This document shows positions 9,572 to 20,617 of a stretch of DNA of 64,000 nucleotides, one piece after another (position 1 is the stretch's first letter; each line of letters starts with the position of its first letter). This stretch comes from Podospora pseudocomata. Taxonomy: Eukaryota > Ascomycota > Sordariomycetes > Sordariales > Podosporaceae. The stretch lies in contig NW_026946363.1 in the NCBI RefSeq assembly GCF_035222375.1, positions 930,001-994,000 of the forward strand. Direction: 5' to 3'. The notes beneath the pieces were generated by a model, which did not search any database, was not told where the DNA came from, and was given only the letters and a program-made list of their open reading frames with translations. The position numbers and the translations under genes were made by a program.

Positions 9572-11449
9572 CTAATACGTGAATCGGAATCCCACCTGGC
9601 AATATGTTAGCACCGGCTATGCTATTCGAAACACTTGATACACGTACCGTTTGCTCCAAAACCTTTCCTGTCCTCCTCAGTGAGCGGTTGGCGAGGTAGA
9701 AATAGATAGTGAGAAGACCAACGAGCGTTATCATCAGCAAATGGGATCTACATGTCGTTAGCAATAATTGTACCAAAATAGGATTGCCAACTTACCCTAT
9801 AGATATCCAAACTGCGGTGGCGTAGTATGGCGCCTCATAATTTTGGACAATGAAGCTACCAGCAATACCACCGGCCCCATTGAACATTGTACATGCCGCA
9901 GCAGTAAATACACGCTTCCATTGTCTGCTGCAATGTTAGCACAAAGGCCCACATCTTTTGCCGGCCGATAGACATACCCAACAACATTGTTAGCTTGATA
10001 CGCAGTAAGCGCAGCCCAGTTGGCGACGTAAGCCCCCGTGGCCAAAAAGACGCCAAAGTAGCGAGCCCCTGAATTACCTGCAAACCCAAGCACAGCAAAG
10101 CCGGTGATGAGACAAGTGGCGTTGAATGTGATGACCGGTCCTCGTACCCGAAACCTGTCTGCGTACCAAGACGAGAGCAGCACAGGCACAATGGCGTAGT
10201 AATACGGTGGTGCCGAAAGAATGATGGCCGCGTCAGACGAGTACCCAAGCCCGTTCTGGAGGATGATGGGTACAAAGTATGCCAGGGCAGTCGACACGAT
10301 ATTCTGCATGAAGAACAAACAGGCAAACGCCCAGATCTTCAGGTCTTTGGCGTGCTTGAGAACCTCAACGATGGAGAACTTCTGAGGAATGACATCGCCG
10401 CGGTCCTTTTCGATTCTGCTGGCGACGATGTCGGCTTCTTCACGTGTCAGGAAGCGGAAGCTCCTGTCGGAATTCTCAGGGAAATCAACCATCCTGGGTA
10501 GCAAAGTCAGTGTTTGTCGACCAAAATGAAAACAACAAAACAGAACAAAACATACCACCAATAGGTCACAATCCCAATAACACAAGTGCACACCCCCTTT
10601 GACCATCAGTCAGCAGCAAATTCAAAGCATTGAAGCCAAACACCAAGGCCATAAAACCTCAAAGCAACCCGCAAATCAAAAGGGGGCCAAGAGTAAACAA
10701 AGCCCACCCACCTGCACAACAAACATCCACCTCCACCCTTCCAACCCCCTACGCCCATCCAACCGATTCAACCCATAATTCACCAAACTCCCCGTCGCCA
10801 ACACCACCACCTCCCCGCTCTGCATAAAAGCAAACCTCAACTGCTGCTCCCCCCTTGGATACCACGTGCTAATCAAGTACGCCAACCCCGGAAAGATCCC
10901 CGCCATCGCCGCCCCCAACAAAATCCTTAGCGCAATCATCTGCTGCCACGTCCTCACAAACCCCGTGCACAATGTGATCAACCCAAAGAAAAAAGTGATA
11001 ACGGAAAACCATATCCTCGGACCGAGGAGGCGCACCGCGATGGTGGAGGGGAGTTGGAAGATGATGGACGAGATGGTGAAGATGAAGATGGAGATGGAGA
11101 AGCGGTTGCCGACGTCGAGGCCGAGGTCGGTGAGCATCGAGGTTACGGCTGCCGAGGAGAGGACGCCCGAGTCGAGGAGGTTGAGGGAGCAGAGGAGGCC
11201 GGCGATGGTGCAGAGGCGGAGGTCGACTTTGCGGCGGATGCGTTTGTAGGTTTCATTGTCGTTTTGGGGGTTGCTGGGGTCAGGTGGGTTGTGGGTGATG
11301 TTGAGGGTGGCATCGCCGAGGTTTAGGGAGACGTTGCTGGCTTCACCGGTGGTGGTCTTTTTGTCCGTCTTGTTGTGGTGACGGTTGGGGGGCGGTGTGG
11401 GGGCCCCTGTTGTTCCGGGCGCGTCGAGTGTGCCGGTCGAGGATGCCAT
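9572..11449 (-). CDS. MFS transporter, anion:cation symporter family (Dal5/allantoate-permease type)
   Basis: The start is at 11449 (MASSTGTLDAPG); the longer frame to 11680 looks like 5' UTR. Exons include 10712-11449, 10556-10596 and 9978-10493, then smaller exons from about 9927 down to the stop at 9572, which ends the protein in ...VGFRFTY. The phases checked agree. Characteristic of ACS-family transporters are the N-terminal RKVDLRL, then LNLLDSG, GIFPGLAYLISTWYPRGEQ, the mid-loop FLTREEADIVASRIEKDRGD and QANNVVG near helix 10. About 12 membrane helices are expected. The family moves organic anions such as allantoate, pantothenate, nicotinate or biotin precursors with H+ at the plasma membrane; the substrate here is unknown. 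The acceptor of the exon after NNVVG is a tandem CAGCAG, so one residue may vary. Confidence 0.9.
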
Positions 11450-12191
11450 GGTACTATGTCGAAAGTGTCGAGATGACTGTGCAGAGTTGGTGTTTTGGAT
11501 TGGCGAGTCATCAATCTGACAGATATCCTGTGCCCGACGTGTAAAACTCCCAGTTGGAAAGTGCTTGGATGAAAATATGCAGGGACGGCGGCAGGGTGGG
11601 GCTGTCGGTTGCGACATCGCACGGCGTCGGGGACAGGGCGGGAGCTTTTCGATCGGCAAATAGCGGCGGATCTTTTCCAATGTCTTACTTTTGACGTGTT
11701 ACCATCGGGCTTTTATTGAAGCAACAGCATCGGAGGTATCTGTGGGAGGTTGGAATGCACATCGCAGAGTCTTGAATCTGGGGGCAAATCCTCGGTAGTG
11801 CTTACCTTACTTCAAAAGGCTGCTATTTTGACGAGGTGAAGATGTCGGTTTTTGATCATGCCTTGTATGGGAGGAGGCCGGTCAGCGTGGATCAGTTGAC
11901 ATCAGATATAAGGTCTTGAAGGTAACTGAGCATATTCATTGAGAAATGCTGCTCAAGAGTGAATTCATGATGTGTCGGTTCATATATACGTTAATATATG
12001 TCGCTACATAAGGCAAGGAGGTATCTTATACAAATAATGCCCACGAGCTGATATGCCTTAAATAATCCAACAAATGACGACAGAAACAAGATAACCTCCT
12101 TTCACCCAGAATACACACCGATTCTTCAGTGTCCTAGCCCAGCCATGACACCAAGGTAAGAAATATGAGGTGTGTCGTTGTATCAAGACCA
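11450..12191. other. Intergenic, no gene seen
   Basis: Promoter side of the MFS gene, becoming A+T-rich around 11920-12110. No supported frame. Confidence 0.4.
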
Positions 12192-13053
12192 CTATGATGC
12201 TCGGTCTTGATGCTCAGGCTGATGGGCTGTTGGTGAAGGCTGATGGGCTGTTGGTGAAGGCCGTGGGGGGCAGGAAAGCCTGGAGTTGGTCCGAAGTGAT
12301 GGTGTCGGAGTGGTTCGCCCACAGTCACAAGCTGCGATGTGTTCACGGAGATTCTGCCGGTCGCCATGAACTGATCCGCGTATATCGTCCACGTGATTGT
12401 TGTCCCTGGGGTGGGCACTTTGGCCACTAGCATGGCGGGTTTTGCGCTTCTTGGACGGTGAGACGATCACACTACCAGACTCGCTGTGATTGTACGCAAC
12501 TGAGGCAACCGATCCCTCGTTGTCATTAGCCATCGCTGACATGTTTGCGGATTGTGCTCGTGGAAAGCTGGTGAGGTTGGGTTCAGATTGTCCCGCAACC
12601 TGGCCCCAATTTCCGAAGGAACTCGTTTGCTGTGTGTTGTGGCATGGGGGCTGCCGCAATTGGTGATCCTTGGCGAAATGTCCCCGTTGTGTTCCAAGTG
12701 TTGCCAGCATTCGGTTCGTCGGGTGGCGGAAGGGCAGTAATTCGTCGTTCCATAAAAGTGCGCACACTTTGAAGTGTGCTATCGATACGTCCATCGTCCT
12801 CGGTTGCGGCGTCTTGGAGGTAGCAACTTCGGTCATACCGTTGGTCCTCGGTGATGGTGACGAGCCAGTTGAGGTCCTGTCTGTTCAATTGATTCATTCA
12901 GGAACCAGTTTTAGCCATAAGCTCCCAGAATTTGGTTCCAGTCGTGATGTTTTGCTGCTCGGCATCCGATTCTTGCTCAGAGTGTATGTTGGAGTCTCGA
13001 TTTGGTGAGTAGTTGATCTCAGAGCCGCCCATCTGGAAGTCTTCGTCGGTCAT
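12192..13053 (-). pseudogene. Hypothetical nuclear-type protein gene, reading frame interrupted
   Basis: A frame starting at 13053 (MTDEDFQMGGSEINYS...) after a plausible leader runs to an in-frame TGA at 12898-12900 and then continues open in the same frame (NQLNRQDLNWLVTITEDQ...) to about 12583. Downstream, protein-like sequence with a basic nuclear-localisation-like SPSKKRKTRH is in another frame, up to a stop near 12192. Both parts look coding in composition (acidic, Ser/Asn-rich), but no intron with good signals removes the TGA and restores the second frame. The likely reading is a host gene with one in-frame stop and one frame change; an unusual intron is the alternative. A 21-base unit GGCTGATGGGCTGTTGGTGAA is tandemly doubled at about 12218-12259. 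No family recognised. Confidence 0.4.
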
Positions 13054-13582
13054 GTTGTTGACTAGAGTATGAAGCCCTTGGGTTGATAGTGAGTCAATAA
13101 TGATGCAGAAAACCTTGGTGATTCGACAGACAATGACAAACTCCGAAGGGATATGAGATCAAGGCGTAAGTAGTGTGAAGGTGGATTAATGTGTAATGGA
13201 AGCGGACTGAGAACGACATGGCATCAGTTTATGTGCCCAACGAAAGCAGGCTACCCAGGTGATTCATTCGAGTTGCTCGGTAACCGGTTCAACAAAGCAA
13301 ACAAGTGTGCTAAAATTTCAGAGCCTGGCATACAGAGCAGTAGTGATAGACACATAAACAAACAAAATAAGCAACTCTATTGATCAAATTTTGGTGCCTA
13401 GTAATATGGAATGCGAAAGCCTAGTGCCACGTAGGGTAAATTACTGTTTCGCTGGTTCCACTTTTTAAATTCAGAGTGCATCGCAAACACATGCTACGCA
13501 TGTTTTGCCATCCTGAATCTTGGAATTGATCTCCAAAACTTGGGATAGTATCTGGTGCAAGATAGAGTTTAAGGATGGATTA

Positions 13583-14095
13583 TTATTGACCTCGCCTCCA
13601 ATCGCCTTGGAAATTCTGTGTTTTTTTGTACTCCGTGCCTGTCTCTTCACCACCATCCCACAAGTTGTAGCTGCTTGAGAGCGCTGGCTCGTCTTGGTGT
13701 GTTGGATCGAGCCCATTGACCACCTCCGGTTTGAGAATTGAGGTACTGCCCACGGGATCTGGGCAGTGCATTGGTATATCATTCTGGTTCTCATCAATTG
13801 AGCCAAAATTGAAGTCAAAAATGCTGTCCAACTCATCGCGTTGATTGGGAAGAGATTAGTCGACAGTAGTTGACGATGTCACCTCCAGACCAAAGGTCGG
13901 GCAATTAGCGTTGGTGTCTGAACGGAGAAGTTACTCAAATATTTCTGGCACCTTCTCTTCCAAAATCTTGACCATGAGATCCTCTATTCTCGCGATTGAA
14001 CTTGGCGGGAGGGTGGCTTCACATCCAATCGAGCGGCTTTGCCGAGAACAGCAATCGCCGGTTTGCCGATCATGATGGTTAGAAGACATGGCCAT
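13583..14095 (-). CDS. Hypothetical acidic protein, two exons
   Basis: Exons 14095-13935 and 13823-13583 join in phase across a 111-base intron (donor GTAACT, acceptor CAG), replacing an in-frame TAA, to give 133 aa. The junction reads VPEIF-D-IFDFNFGSIDENQND. It contains a short amphipathic stretch (IARIEDLMVKILEEKVPEIF) and a Ser/Asn/Asp/Glu-rich tail without known domain. Just past the stop, another protein-like frame (LNSILHQILSQVLEINSKIQ, up to about 13471) suggests a longer splice form or a frame change near the 3' end. The overall style resembles the neighbouring interrupted gene at 12192-13053, so the two may be related or parts of one older gene. Function unknown. Confidence 0.4.
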
Positions 14096-14764
14096 TGAAC
14101 CGAGATCTCAGAATTCGTGTTCGTGAAGAGTTGAAATTTGACCTACTGCTGTGATGATAATTTGGGTCCAGGAATGAGTTGTGGGTTCTGAGGCAGTGGA
14201 AAGCGCCACGTTGTATCATGGATTTATAATACTTGCGACAGAACGTGGGCTCTTCAAGTCTGCTCTTTGAGATGGTAATTCTTTATGTAGCCATTTCCTA
14301 CGTTACTTGACAAGAAGCTGCCACTGAGAAGTAAACAAAAAGGGACGTTGACATGATCCTTTCATAGGATTGTGGAAACAAAGGGCAATTTGCAAAGAAT
14401 TATATGATGACCACTTACTCAGGCATGTTTTTTTGAGCCCTGCATCGCATGAAATCTCATACATTGCAAGCATCAACTGTTTCCCACGATCCAAGAGGAA
14501 CCTGTGAGGGTTAGGGATCTTGTTCCACGACGTTGATGCCAAGCCAAGCCACCTCAGCCCTAAAATCTGGGGTACAGCCCTGATAACGCCGATTGGCTGC
14601 ACCGGTCGCCGCTTTGCTGATGACGGGACTCTGCATGTTCTGATGCGCCGCTGTCCAACAGATCAACCGCCTATCTCTGACACCGACGTTTCCGAGAATA
14701 GTAATCCTCCATTATACATCTCGACCTCCAAAGCCACGTCTTCAACACTCTGTCCCCCAGATCT
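14096..14764. other. Intergenic between divergent genes
   Basis: No supported coding frame. It holds the promoters of the 13583-14095 gene (minus) and the DUF1624 gene (plus). Confidence 0.4.
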
Positions 14765-16417
14765 TTGCTTCGGCACACGCGCGCAAGCAAAACCCCTGCC
14801 CAGCAGACACGCGCGCCAACCAAAAACCAGGCGCAAACAATGAAGCAACCAGCATCCCCCATCACCCTCCCACCACAACCTGACCCAGCCGTCCAAGAAA
14901 CCTCCTTCGAGCCCGATGCCAGTCCGATGCTCTCCCCCCATCGAAACGATGAAGAAAGCGCCCCAAATTATGGCTCCGTCCAACGCGCGTCTCCAACATC
15001 CACGCCTCCACCAGCACCAGCCCGCGCGTTGGCCCCTGATCTCCTCAGAGGTCTGCTAATGGCCTTCATGGCCCTCGATCACACCTCCCTCATGCTGCGC
15101 TCCTGGCCCCACGCTACCGCGATCGACGGCGAGAACGATTCAGCCCCTGTCCACGAATGGAACCGTCCTGCCGCATACGTCATCAGAACGCTCACACATC
15201 TCTGCGCACCGGGGTTCACATTCTTGCTGGGGATGGGGGTGGTATATTTCGGGAGATCGCGAACTTCTCGTCCGCCAGATAAGAGATGGACGACGGGGCA
15301 GTTGGCGTGGCACTTCTTTGTCAGGGCGTTGGTGCTGACGGCGATATCAACTCTAATGGGGCTGGCGGTCTCGGGCGGGAAGGTGTGGTTTCTCAACATG
15401 GTGCTGTTTAGTCTGGCGGTGGATTACCTTCTCGCTGGGTTAACGTGGATGGCTGTGGCCAAGACAGAAAGATTACTCGCGTTTGCGTTGCTGAAGGTCC
15501 TGCCGTTGAGGAAGAAGGATGATGTGACTGAGCCGTTGCTTCCTGGGCCTCAACCGAGGTTGCATGGTGAGGAGGAGATGGCGCCTGATGTGGAGATTAT
15601 CAGGGCGGCAGATATTTCGTGGCATATTCATAATGTGTTCCTGGCTATCGGGGCAGCGGTGATGATCTGGTGGAATATCTGGCTCAGCCCTACCGGAGGG
15701 AGGTGCGGTGTCGATCCTACACCGAGGCTGCCGGGGAGCGATTGGATCAAGATTTGGTTCTACCCTATCATGGACGAAAGAGTCAAGTCTGGGTTTCCGC
15801 CTCTAGCATGGATGTCGTTCGCGGTTCTGGGATTACTCTATGGGAGGATCATCCTGGCGCGGGCGTGGAGTCCAAAGGCTATTACGTTGGGCAATGCTCT
15901 TGCCAGTCTAGGCTTTACTCTGGTGTTTGTCTTCGCCAGGATCTTTCACGTCGGAAACCTGTCTGAGGGGTGCTTGAGCATGGCGGAGCACCAACAGGGA
16001 GGGGACCAGTATCTTGCCTCGGTGAAATCCTTCTTTTACCTGACCAAGTATCCCCCTGATGTAGCCTTTTGGGCTTTTACCATGGCAGGTAACCACCTTT
16101 TGTTGGCGCTTTTTGGCGCTCTTCCTCCATTGTTTGCGAGCAAGGCTTTCCATGTCCTGCTGGTCTATGGAACATCGGCGCTGTTTTTCTACATTGTCCA
16201 CATCTTGATGCTCGGGGCTCTATCGCTCCCCGTCATTGCGCTCATTGGCAGGGAGGTCAGCGATCCTTTCACCAAGCAACCTGTTCGGGGAGTTGATCAG
16301 TTGTGGGGCTTCTTTTTCAGTTGGGGGCTGCTGCTGGCGATACTGTATCCTCTCTGCAGGTGGTATGGAGGATTCAAGAAGGCGAAAGGGCCTGATTCGA
16401 TATGGAGGTTCTTCTAG
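14765..16417 (+). CDS. Multi-pass membrane protein, DUF1624/HGSNAT-like acyltransferase family
   Basis: A single exon. The ATG at 14765 gives 550 aa; the ATG at 14840 (MKQPASPITL) gives 525 aa and is equally possible. After a Pro/Ser-rich cytosolic N-terminus, residues about 86-105 read ALAPDLLRGLLMAFMALDH, the signature start of the DUF1624/heparan-alpha-glucosaminide N-acetyltransferase-like family, in which a conserved His near the first helix is implicated in acyl transfer. Around nine or ten further hydrophobic segments follow, interrupted by an acidic loop near residues 250-285 (EPLLPGPQPRLHGEEEM). The fungal members are uncharacterised; acetyl transfer across a membrane is family inference. 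An Arg-rich or Ser/Pro N-tail suggests an internal membrane such as vacuole or ER rather than a secreted protein. Confidence 0.85.
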   Translation: MLRHTRASKTPAQQTRAPTKNQAQTMKQPASPITLPPQPDPAVQETSFEPDASPMLSPHRNDEESAPNYGSVQRASPTSTPPPAPARALAPDLLRGLLMAFMALDHTSLMLRSWPHATAIDGENDSAPVHEWNRPAAYVIRTLTHLCAPGFTFLLGMGVVYFGRSRTSRPPDKRWTTGQLAWHFFVRALVLTAISTLMGLAVSGGKVWFLNMVLFSLAVDYLLAGLTWMAVAKTERLLAFALLKVLPLRKKDDVTEPLLPGPQPRLHGEEEMAPDVEIIRAADISWHIHNVFLAIGAAVMIWWNIWLSPTGGRCGVDPTPRLPGSDWIKIWFYPIMDERVKSGFPPLAWMSFAVLGLLYGRIILARAWSPKAITLGNALASLGFTLVFVFARIFHVGNLSEGCLSMAEHQQGGDQYLASVKSFFYLTKYPPDVAFWAFTMAGNHLLLALFGALPPLFASKAFHVLLVYGTSALFFYIVHILMLGALSLPVIALIGREVSDPFTKQPVRGVDQLWGFFFSWGLLLAILYPLCRWYGGFKKAKGPDSIWRFF

Positions 16418-16669
16418 AGGTCTGCGTTGACGGCACCGGGACTTGGATACATGGATAGATTGAGGCATCCGAGTATATTACAACTACAAAAATAACCGTT
16501 GTATAATGTTTGGGTCCTCAATACTGTCTGCTCCGATCCTGGGTCTGTACCTGACCCCTTCCATGTAGGTCCATGTCGACAAAGCACAACACCACGTCAT
16601 ACTATTCTGCAACGCCATGCATCCAAGGCTCTCATGCTGCGTAGGTATTATTATAGACTTCCCTCAGTC
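16418..16669. other. Short convergent intergenic
   Basis: 3' flanks of the DUF1624 gene (plus) and the four-exon gene (minus). Nothing else seen. Confidence 0.4.
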
Positions 16670-17637
16670 TCATCCCAGATGTAGCCGCTCGAGCTCAATC
16701 ATACGGTCCTCCCATGCCGAGCAAATGCGGCTCAGTTTCTTCCCCCGCTGAGCGTTGTGACTCGAGCGCTTGACGAAGATACTGCAACTCTTCGGAGAGA
16801 CGAACAATCTCGAGCGCCGCGGCCTCCATAGTGCTGCGGTGGGCGTCTCCGCTGGGGCTAGGAGGGGCTCGGCCACTGTTGCTTTGGCGTTCCTGCCGCT
16901 GGCTGTTTGCTGAAGTCTGGCCTTGGCTACCCACAGGTTGAGGATGATGGGGATAACTAAGATTGGGAGAAGCCAAGCGAGGTTGTTCTATCGGCTGGTA
17001 GGAAATATTAGGCCATATACTTTTCAAGATGGAAACAACGGTTACCTACAGATATGGACGCTTCGCCGGTCCTCATTTTCATAGCCTGCCACGAGCCCAC
17101 ATGGATCGCTAAATCGTGAAGACGGGTCACAATACACTGTGGCACCTCGCCGCTGGTACCAACACTGAACCCCTATATGATTGTCAGAAATCATGGGACT
17201 TCATAAAGGATAATGTAGGCCGTCAACCCCCCTCCCTACCTGATCGGTCCTGTTCAAGGAAGGGTAAATCGATACAAACCAAAGTTCAGCAGGAGCTCGA
17301 TTCGATGTTTGGAATTCTTGGGCGTTTGGGTCGATAATTCCTGGTGATGTGAAAGGCGGTTAGTACCTGAGGCTAGGTAAGGTAAGGTAGTTATATTTCC
17401 CCCCCGAGGCTCGTAGATATATGTAAGTAGGTACTAGGCAGTACCAGCACTGTTGCAAGCGTAGTAACAGAGACAACGGAAAGGTTCGAGGCTGTTCAAC
17501 AAGAGAGTTGAAGGATCGATCAGTTGCGACATACTAATATTCAAAGCGCTGGGCATGAATCCAGTTTCCAACATTCGTTCAATATGCGCCTCTACTTGAG
17601 CGCCTGCAGCCGCGCCCGAACCGGTGTTGTTGTTCAT
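16670..17637 (-). CDS. Four-exon hypothetical protein with two alternative 3' reading frames
   Basis: Exons 17637-17535, 17340-17240, 17172-17050 and a last exon all join in phase (donors GTATGT, GTAGGG, GTAGGT). The first 109 residues read MNNNTGSG..., then SALNIRIIDPNAQEF, ELWFVSIYPSLNRTDQ and GEVPQCIVTRLHDLAIHVGS. The last intron has two AG acceptors seven bases apart. Using CAG (exon from 16994 to stop at 16695) gives a 208-aa protein with a Gln/Ser/Pro linker and a helix EAAALEIVRLSEELQYLRQ. Using TAG (exon from 16987 to stop at 16670) gives a 214-aa protein with a hydrophobic helix LAWLLPILVIPIILNLW and a basic tail ending IELERLHLG. Both are open and protein-like. I cannot tell which is used, or whether both are. 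Family not recognised. Confidence 0.55.
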
Positions 17638-18193
17638 TCTTGGCGTTTGTGAACGCCCTTGGGAGCAAGTACGCACGAAGAACACAAGGTAAAAATGGTG
17701 TATACACTCGTTGTACATGCGCCTGGGAGAGGTCCTGGACAGCGAAAGGCGAAGATTACGGGCAGGGTGATAAGGAGCGTAGGAGAGAAGAGTGAGAGAA
17801 GAGAATTCAAGGCCAGTAAGGCTTTTCAAATGTGTGACTTGACGGTGGCTTGGAAAGGTTCGAGGCTACCTCCTTTGCAGTCCTTATCTCGTGGCTTTAT
17901 TTGCGAGATCTGCGTGATTACATATATGTGAGTGGATCTGTCTGCCACTGTTGAGGGAGTTACCGCGGTGCGTATCCCTCAGCAGGCAGTCAAGGTTTGA
18001 ATCAAGCTTTTCGTGTCTCACCGTGGCCCATTTGTGGACAGGGCACGTTGTTGCACTTTGTTTTGAGCCTCAACAGCCTATCACGCCTTTTCCCAACGAC
18101 CGAACAAATGTTCATGTGGTTGACAAGACGCGTATGCCTATTCGCGTCGTTTAAAGTTTGTAAAAGAGCTACAAAGATAACGCAATCAGAAAG
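17638..18193. other. Intergenic, no gene seen
   Basis: Holds the promoter of the four-exon gene and the 3' flank of the HET relic. Short frames lack support. Confidence 0.4.
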
Positions 18194-20231
18194 TTATACC
18201 AATCCAAATTCAACCACATCCCTCCCCCATCCCCAAACCTCACCTTCCCTCGCACCAATAACATGGCAGAGTGAAACCAGCCTATACCCCCCCTCTCCAA
18301 CCCTTTCCAGATGGAGAGGCAAACAACAAGACCCCAAGACAGCAACAACATCACCGCTCTGCACACCCACCATACCAACCCCAATATACCCATTCTCTGT
18401 GCGAAACGGCACCGTATTCGTAGTCCTCACAAACGGGCTATCCTCCATTTTCCACTTACGGTCCCAACTCTGTGCTTCATAGACCATTCTAGCGGTAAAT
18501 ATCATGTTTGACGAATCCAGGGTTTCACTCCTTTCCTCATCCAAAATAGATCTCAACATCTCTTTTGCTCTCTCCAGGTTCATGTCTCTGCATTCACGTT
18601 CCAACTCTTTTCTGAGTTAAAAGTCATCCGAGGAGACCAACATCAGGGCATCCACCAGAAACGGGATACTTTCCGGTTGAACGACAGACTTCAGCTCAGA
18701 TGCAAAGACGCCGCGCCGGGCGGTTGTCTCCTCGAACAAGAGGCGGAGCACCGCTTGCACTGTCCAGAGGCCATTTCTTGGGTCCTTGCGAGGCGGCTCG
18801 CACAGCGTGGTGCACAGGGTTGTTTCGGCCTTTTCGTCAAAAAGGAACTCCGCGACAGATCTGATCCGGTACCGTTGCCAGCTTGGGGTCAGTTTGTTAG
18901 TCTCGGGAGGCATGGGGCGGTAGGCTTGCACTTCCGCCACCTCGTCCATCACAATGCCATGAACCCGCAGAGTTTTCCCGTCGACAATGATGGATCTTGC
19001 CGCGGATGAGGCGCCGCGATTGGCGTGGTGGTGATTCCTAATCGGGAAATTCTTATGACGAACACAATCGGGAACCCATGATGGAAGCTTGAACTGTGAG
19101 TCCGACTGGGCGTCTGCAATGGTGATAAAAAGTTGGGCAAGGTCGCTTGTCATACGGACCATGTTGGCGGCGAAACTTGTGTAGACTTCAGCCACGGGTG
19201 CATCATAGTCTATCTTGATGCCAATGTCGGCGATATTAGCCAGACCGTACAGCTTGTCTCTTGGGTCAAAGCAATCTCGAACGGCAGGGCACAAAACCAG
19301 TGAGCTCAGTAGTACATAAGGATTCGTGTTGGGAAACCTTCTCAGCCTGCGAGTGATGATAATGTCTGTGATCCAAGTATTGGCTTCGATATCGAGAAAG
19401 ACGCTGCTGACTGTCTTCCAAACTTTGGTACCGACGCCCTCTGGAACTGCATTGGAGTGGATAATAGCGTTAATAGGCTTGCTCCATATCCAGTCGATTA
19501 TCCTCTCAATATCCTGAACGTAGCATACATGGTCTCCAATGGTCAACAATGTTTTCGGCGAAAGAACAGTCTCCTGAAATGTCCACACACGGCTCCAATA
19601 CACGCGCTGATAGAAAACCGGAGTCCTGAGGAGGGTAATGCTATCGCCCAGCTCATTAACCGTGTCGACATAGGACTTGTCCTTGAGCGGCGTCAACCTG
19701 GGTTTTCGCCCTGCATGTCGGGATGTTCCAAATCCTGGCAAAGCGTGTTGAGGAAGCGAAACACCTTGGCATCGTGTTCTTCAGCCTCGGAGCCATGAAG
19801 ACAAAGAGCCTCGTGGCATGAGGTGTAAATCGACCCCATAAAGCGAACCTGGTCGTTGCGCTCGGGTATATTGCACTGATTGATGCAGATAGCATCAACC
19901 CATAGCGGACGGGAGGAGAATTCGGATTTAGAAACCACTTCAGGGCAAGCACGAGGTTTTGGGTCGCTTGGAAGGGCAGCCCATTGATCGTGATCTCTTC
20001 GGTAACCGATGCATTGTCCCAAACATAAGACAGAGCATAGTAACCTGTTCTTGTCGTCGCCTTATCGAAAGGGTCTGCCCAAAGCTGGCAGGCGATGGGT
20101 TCACCGGGTGCTGATGTGACCGAGAGGAGACGGATGCTGAATGATGATGAACCATCCTCATTCTGAGTTGAAATGGGAAGTGGAATTGGATTGTAGAGTT
20201 GCGCCGCAATCTTGAAGTTTGGGCTGGCCAT
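18194..20231 (-). pseudogene. HET-domain (heterokaryon incompatibility) gene, broken
   Basis: The start is at 20231 (MASPNFKIAAQ). HET landmarks are in order on the minus strand but spread over more than one frame: YYALSYVW, EITINGLPF, PLWVDAICINQ, and YWSRVWTFQETVL. Further on come the DPRDKLYGLA block and a C-terminal segment GYIGVGMVGVQSGDVV typical of fungal HET proteins. About three breaks interrupt the frame and no introns account for them, so this is most likely a pseudogene or an inactive allele. Intact relatives trigger cell death on fusion of incompatible hyphae (family knowledge). It shares the region with a second, truncated HET-like fragment at 30264-31409. Confidence 0.85.
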
Positions 20232-20543
20232 GTTGCTGTTGTGAATTTCGGGTTTGCCAGGTGGTAAGGAAAGAGGTCGCGGGGTGTGGGCCCCATGCAG
20301 GCTCTCAAAACATTGACCTTCATCGTCAGAACTCCGAAAAGCATCTTGGTCATATATCAATATTGACTTTTGTATTGCCTTTCCAAACCGCCGCTCGCTT
20401 AACAAAAGTAATTGCAACCCTAGCAATTTCCCCCTTGAGCAACACCTCCCAAGTCACCACCTCCTGCAAAAAGGACCAACGCTGATACCAGAAATGCCAA
20501 AAGTAATTCCAACACTTCATTCACATGCTGGAAATGACTGAGA

Positions 20544-20617
20544 CGCCCACGGCGAGACTCGAACTCGCAACATTCAGATTAAAAGTCTGACGCGCTAACC
20601 AATTGCGCCACGCGGGC
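20544..20617 (-). tRNA. tRNA-Lys (UUU)
   Basis: The minus strand folds into a full cloverleaf. The acceptor stem GCCCGCG pairs with CGTGGGC (one G-U), the D arm contains GGTTAG, the anticodon arm is TCAGA-CTTTTAA-TCTGA with anticodon TTT, and the T arm carries GTTCGAGTC. There is no intron and CCA is not encoded, as expected for a eukaryotic nuclear tRNA. Confidence 0.95.

Noticed and set aside
8690-17637. Secondary-metabolite cluster built on the SDR, MFS and membrane acyltransferase genes
   Set aside because: No backbone enzyme (PKS, NRPS, terpene synthase) or pathway regulator lies nearby, so clustering is not supported.
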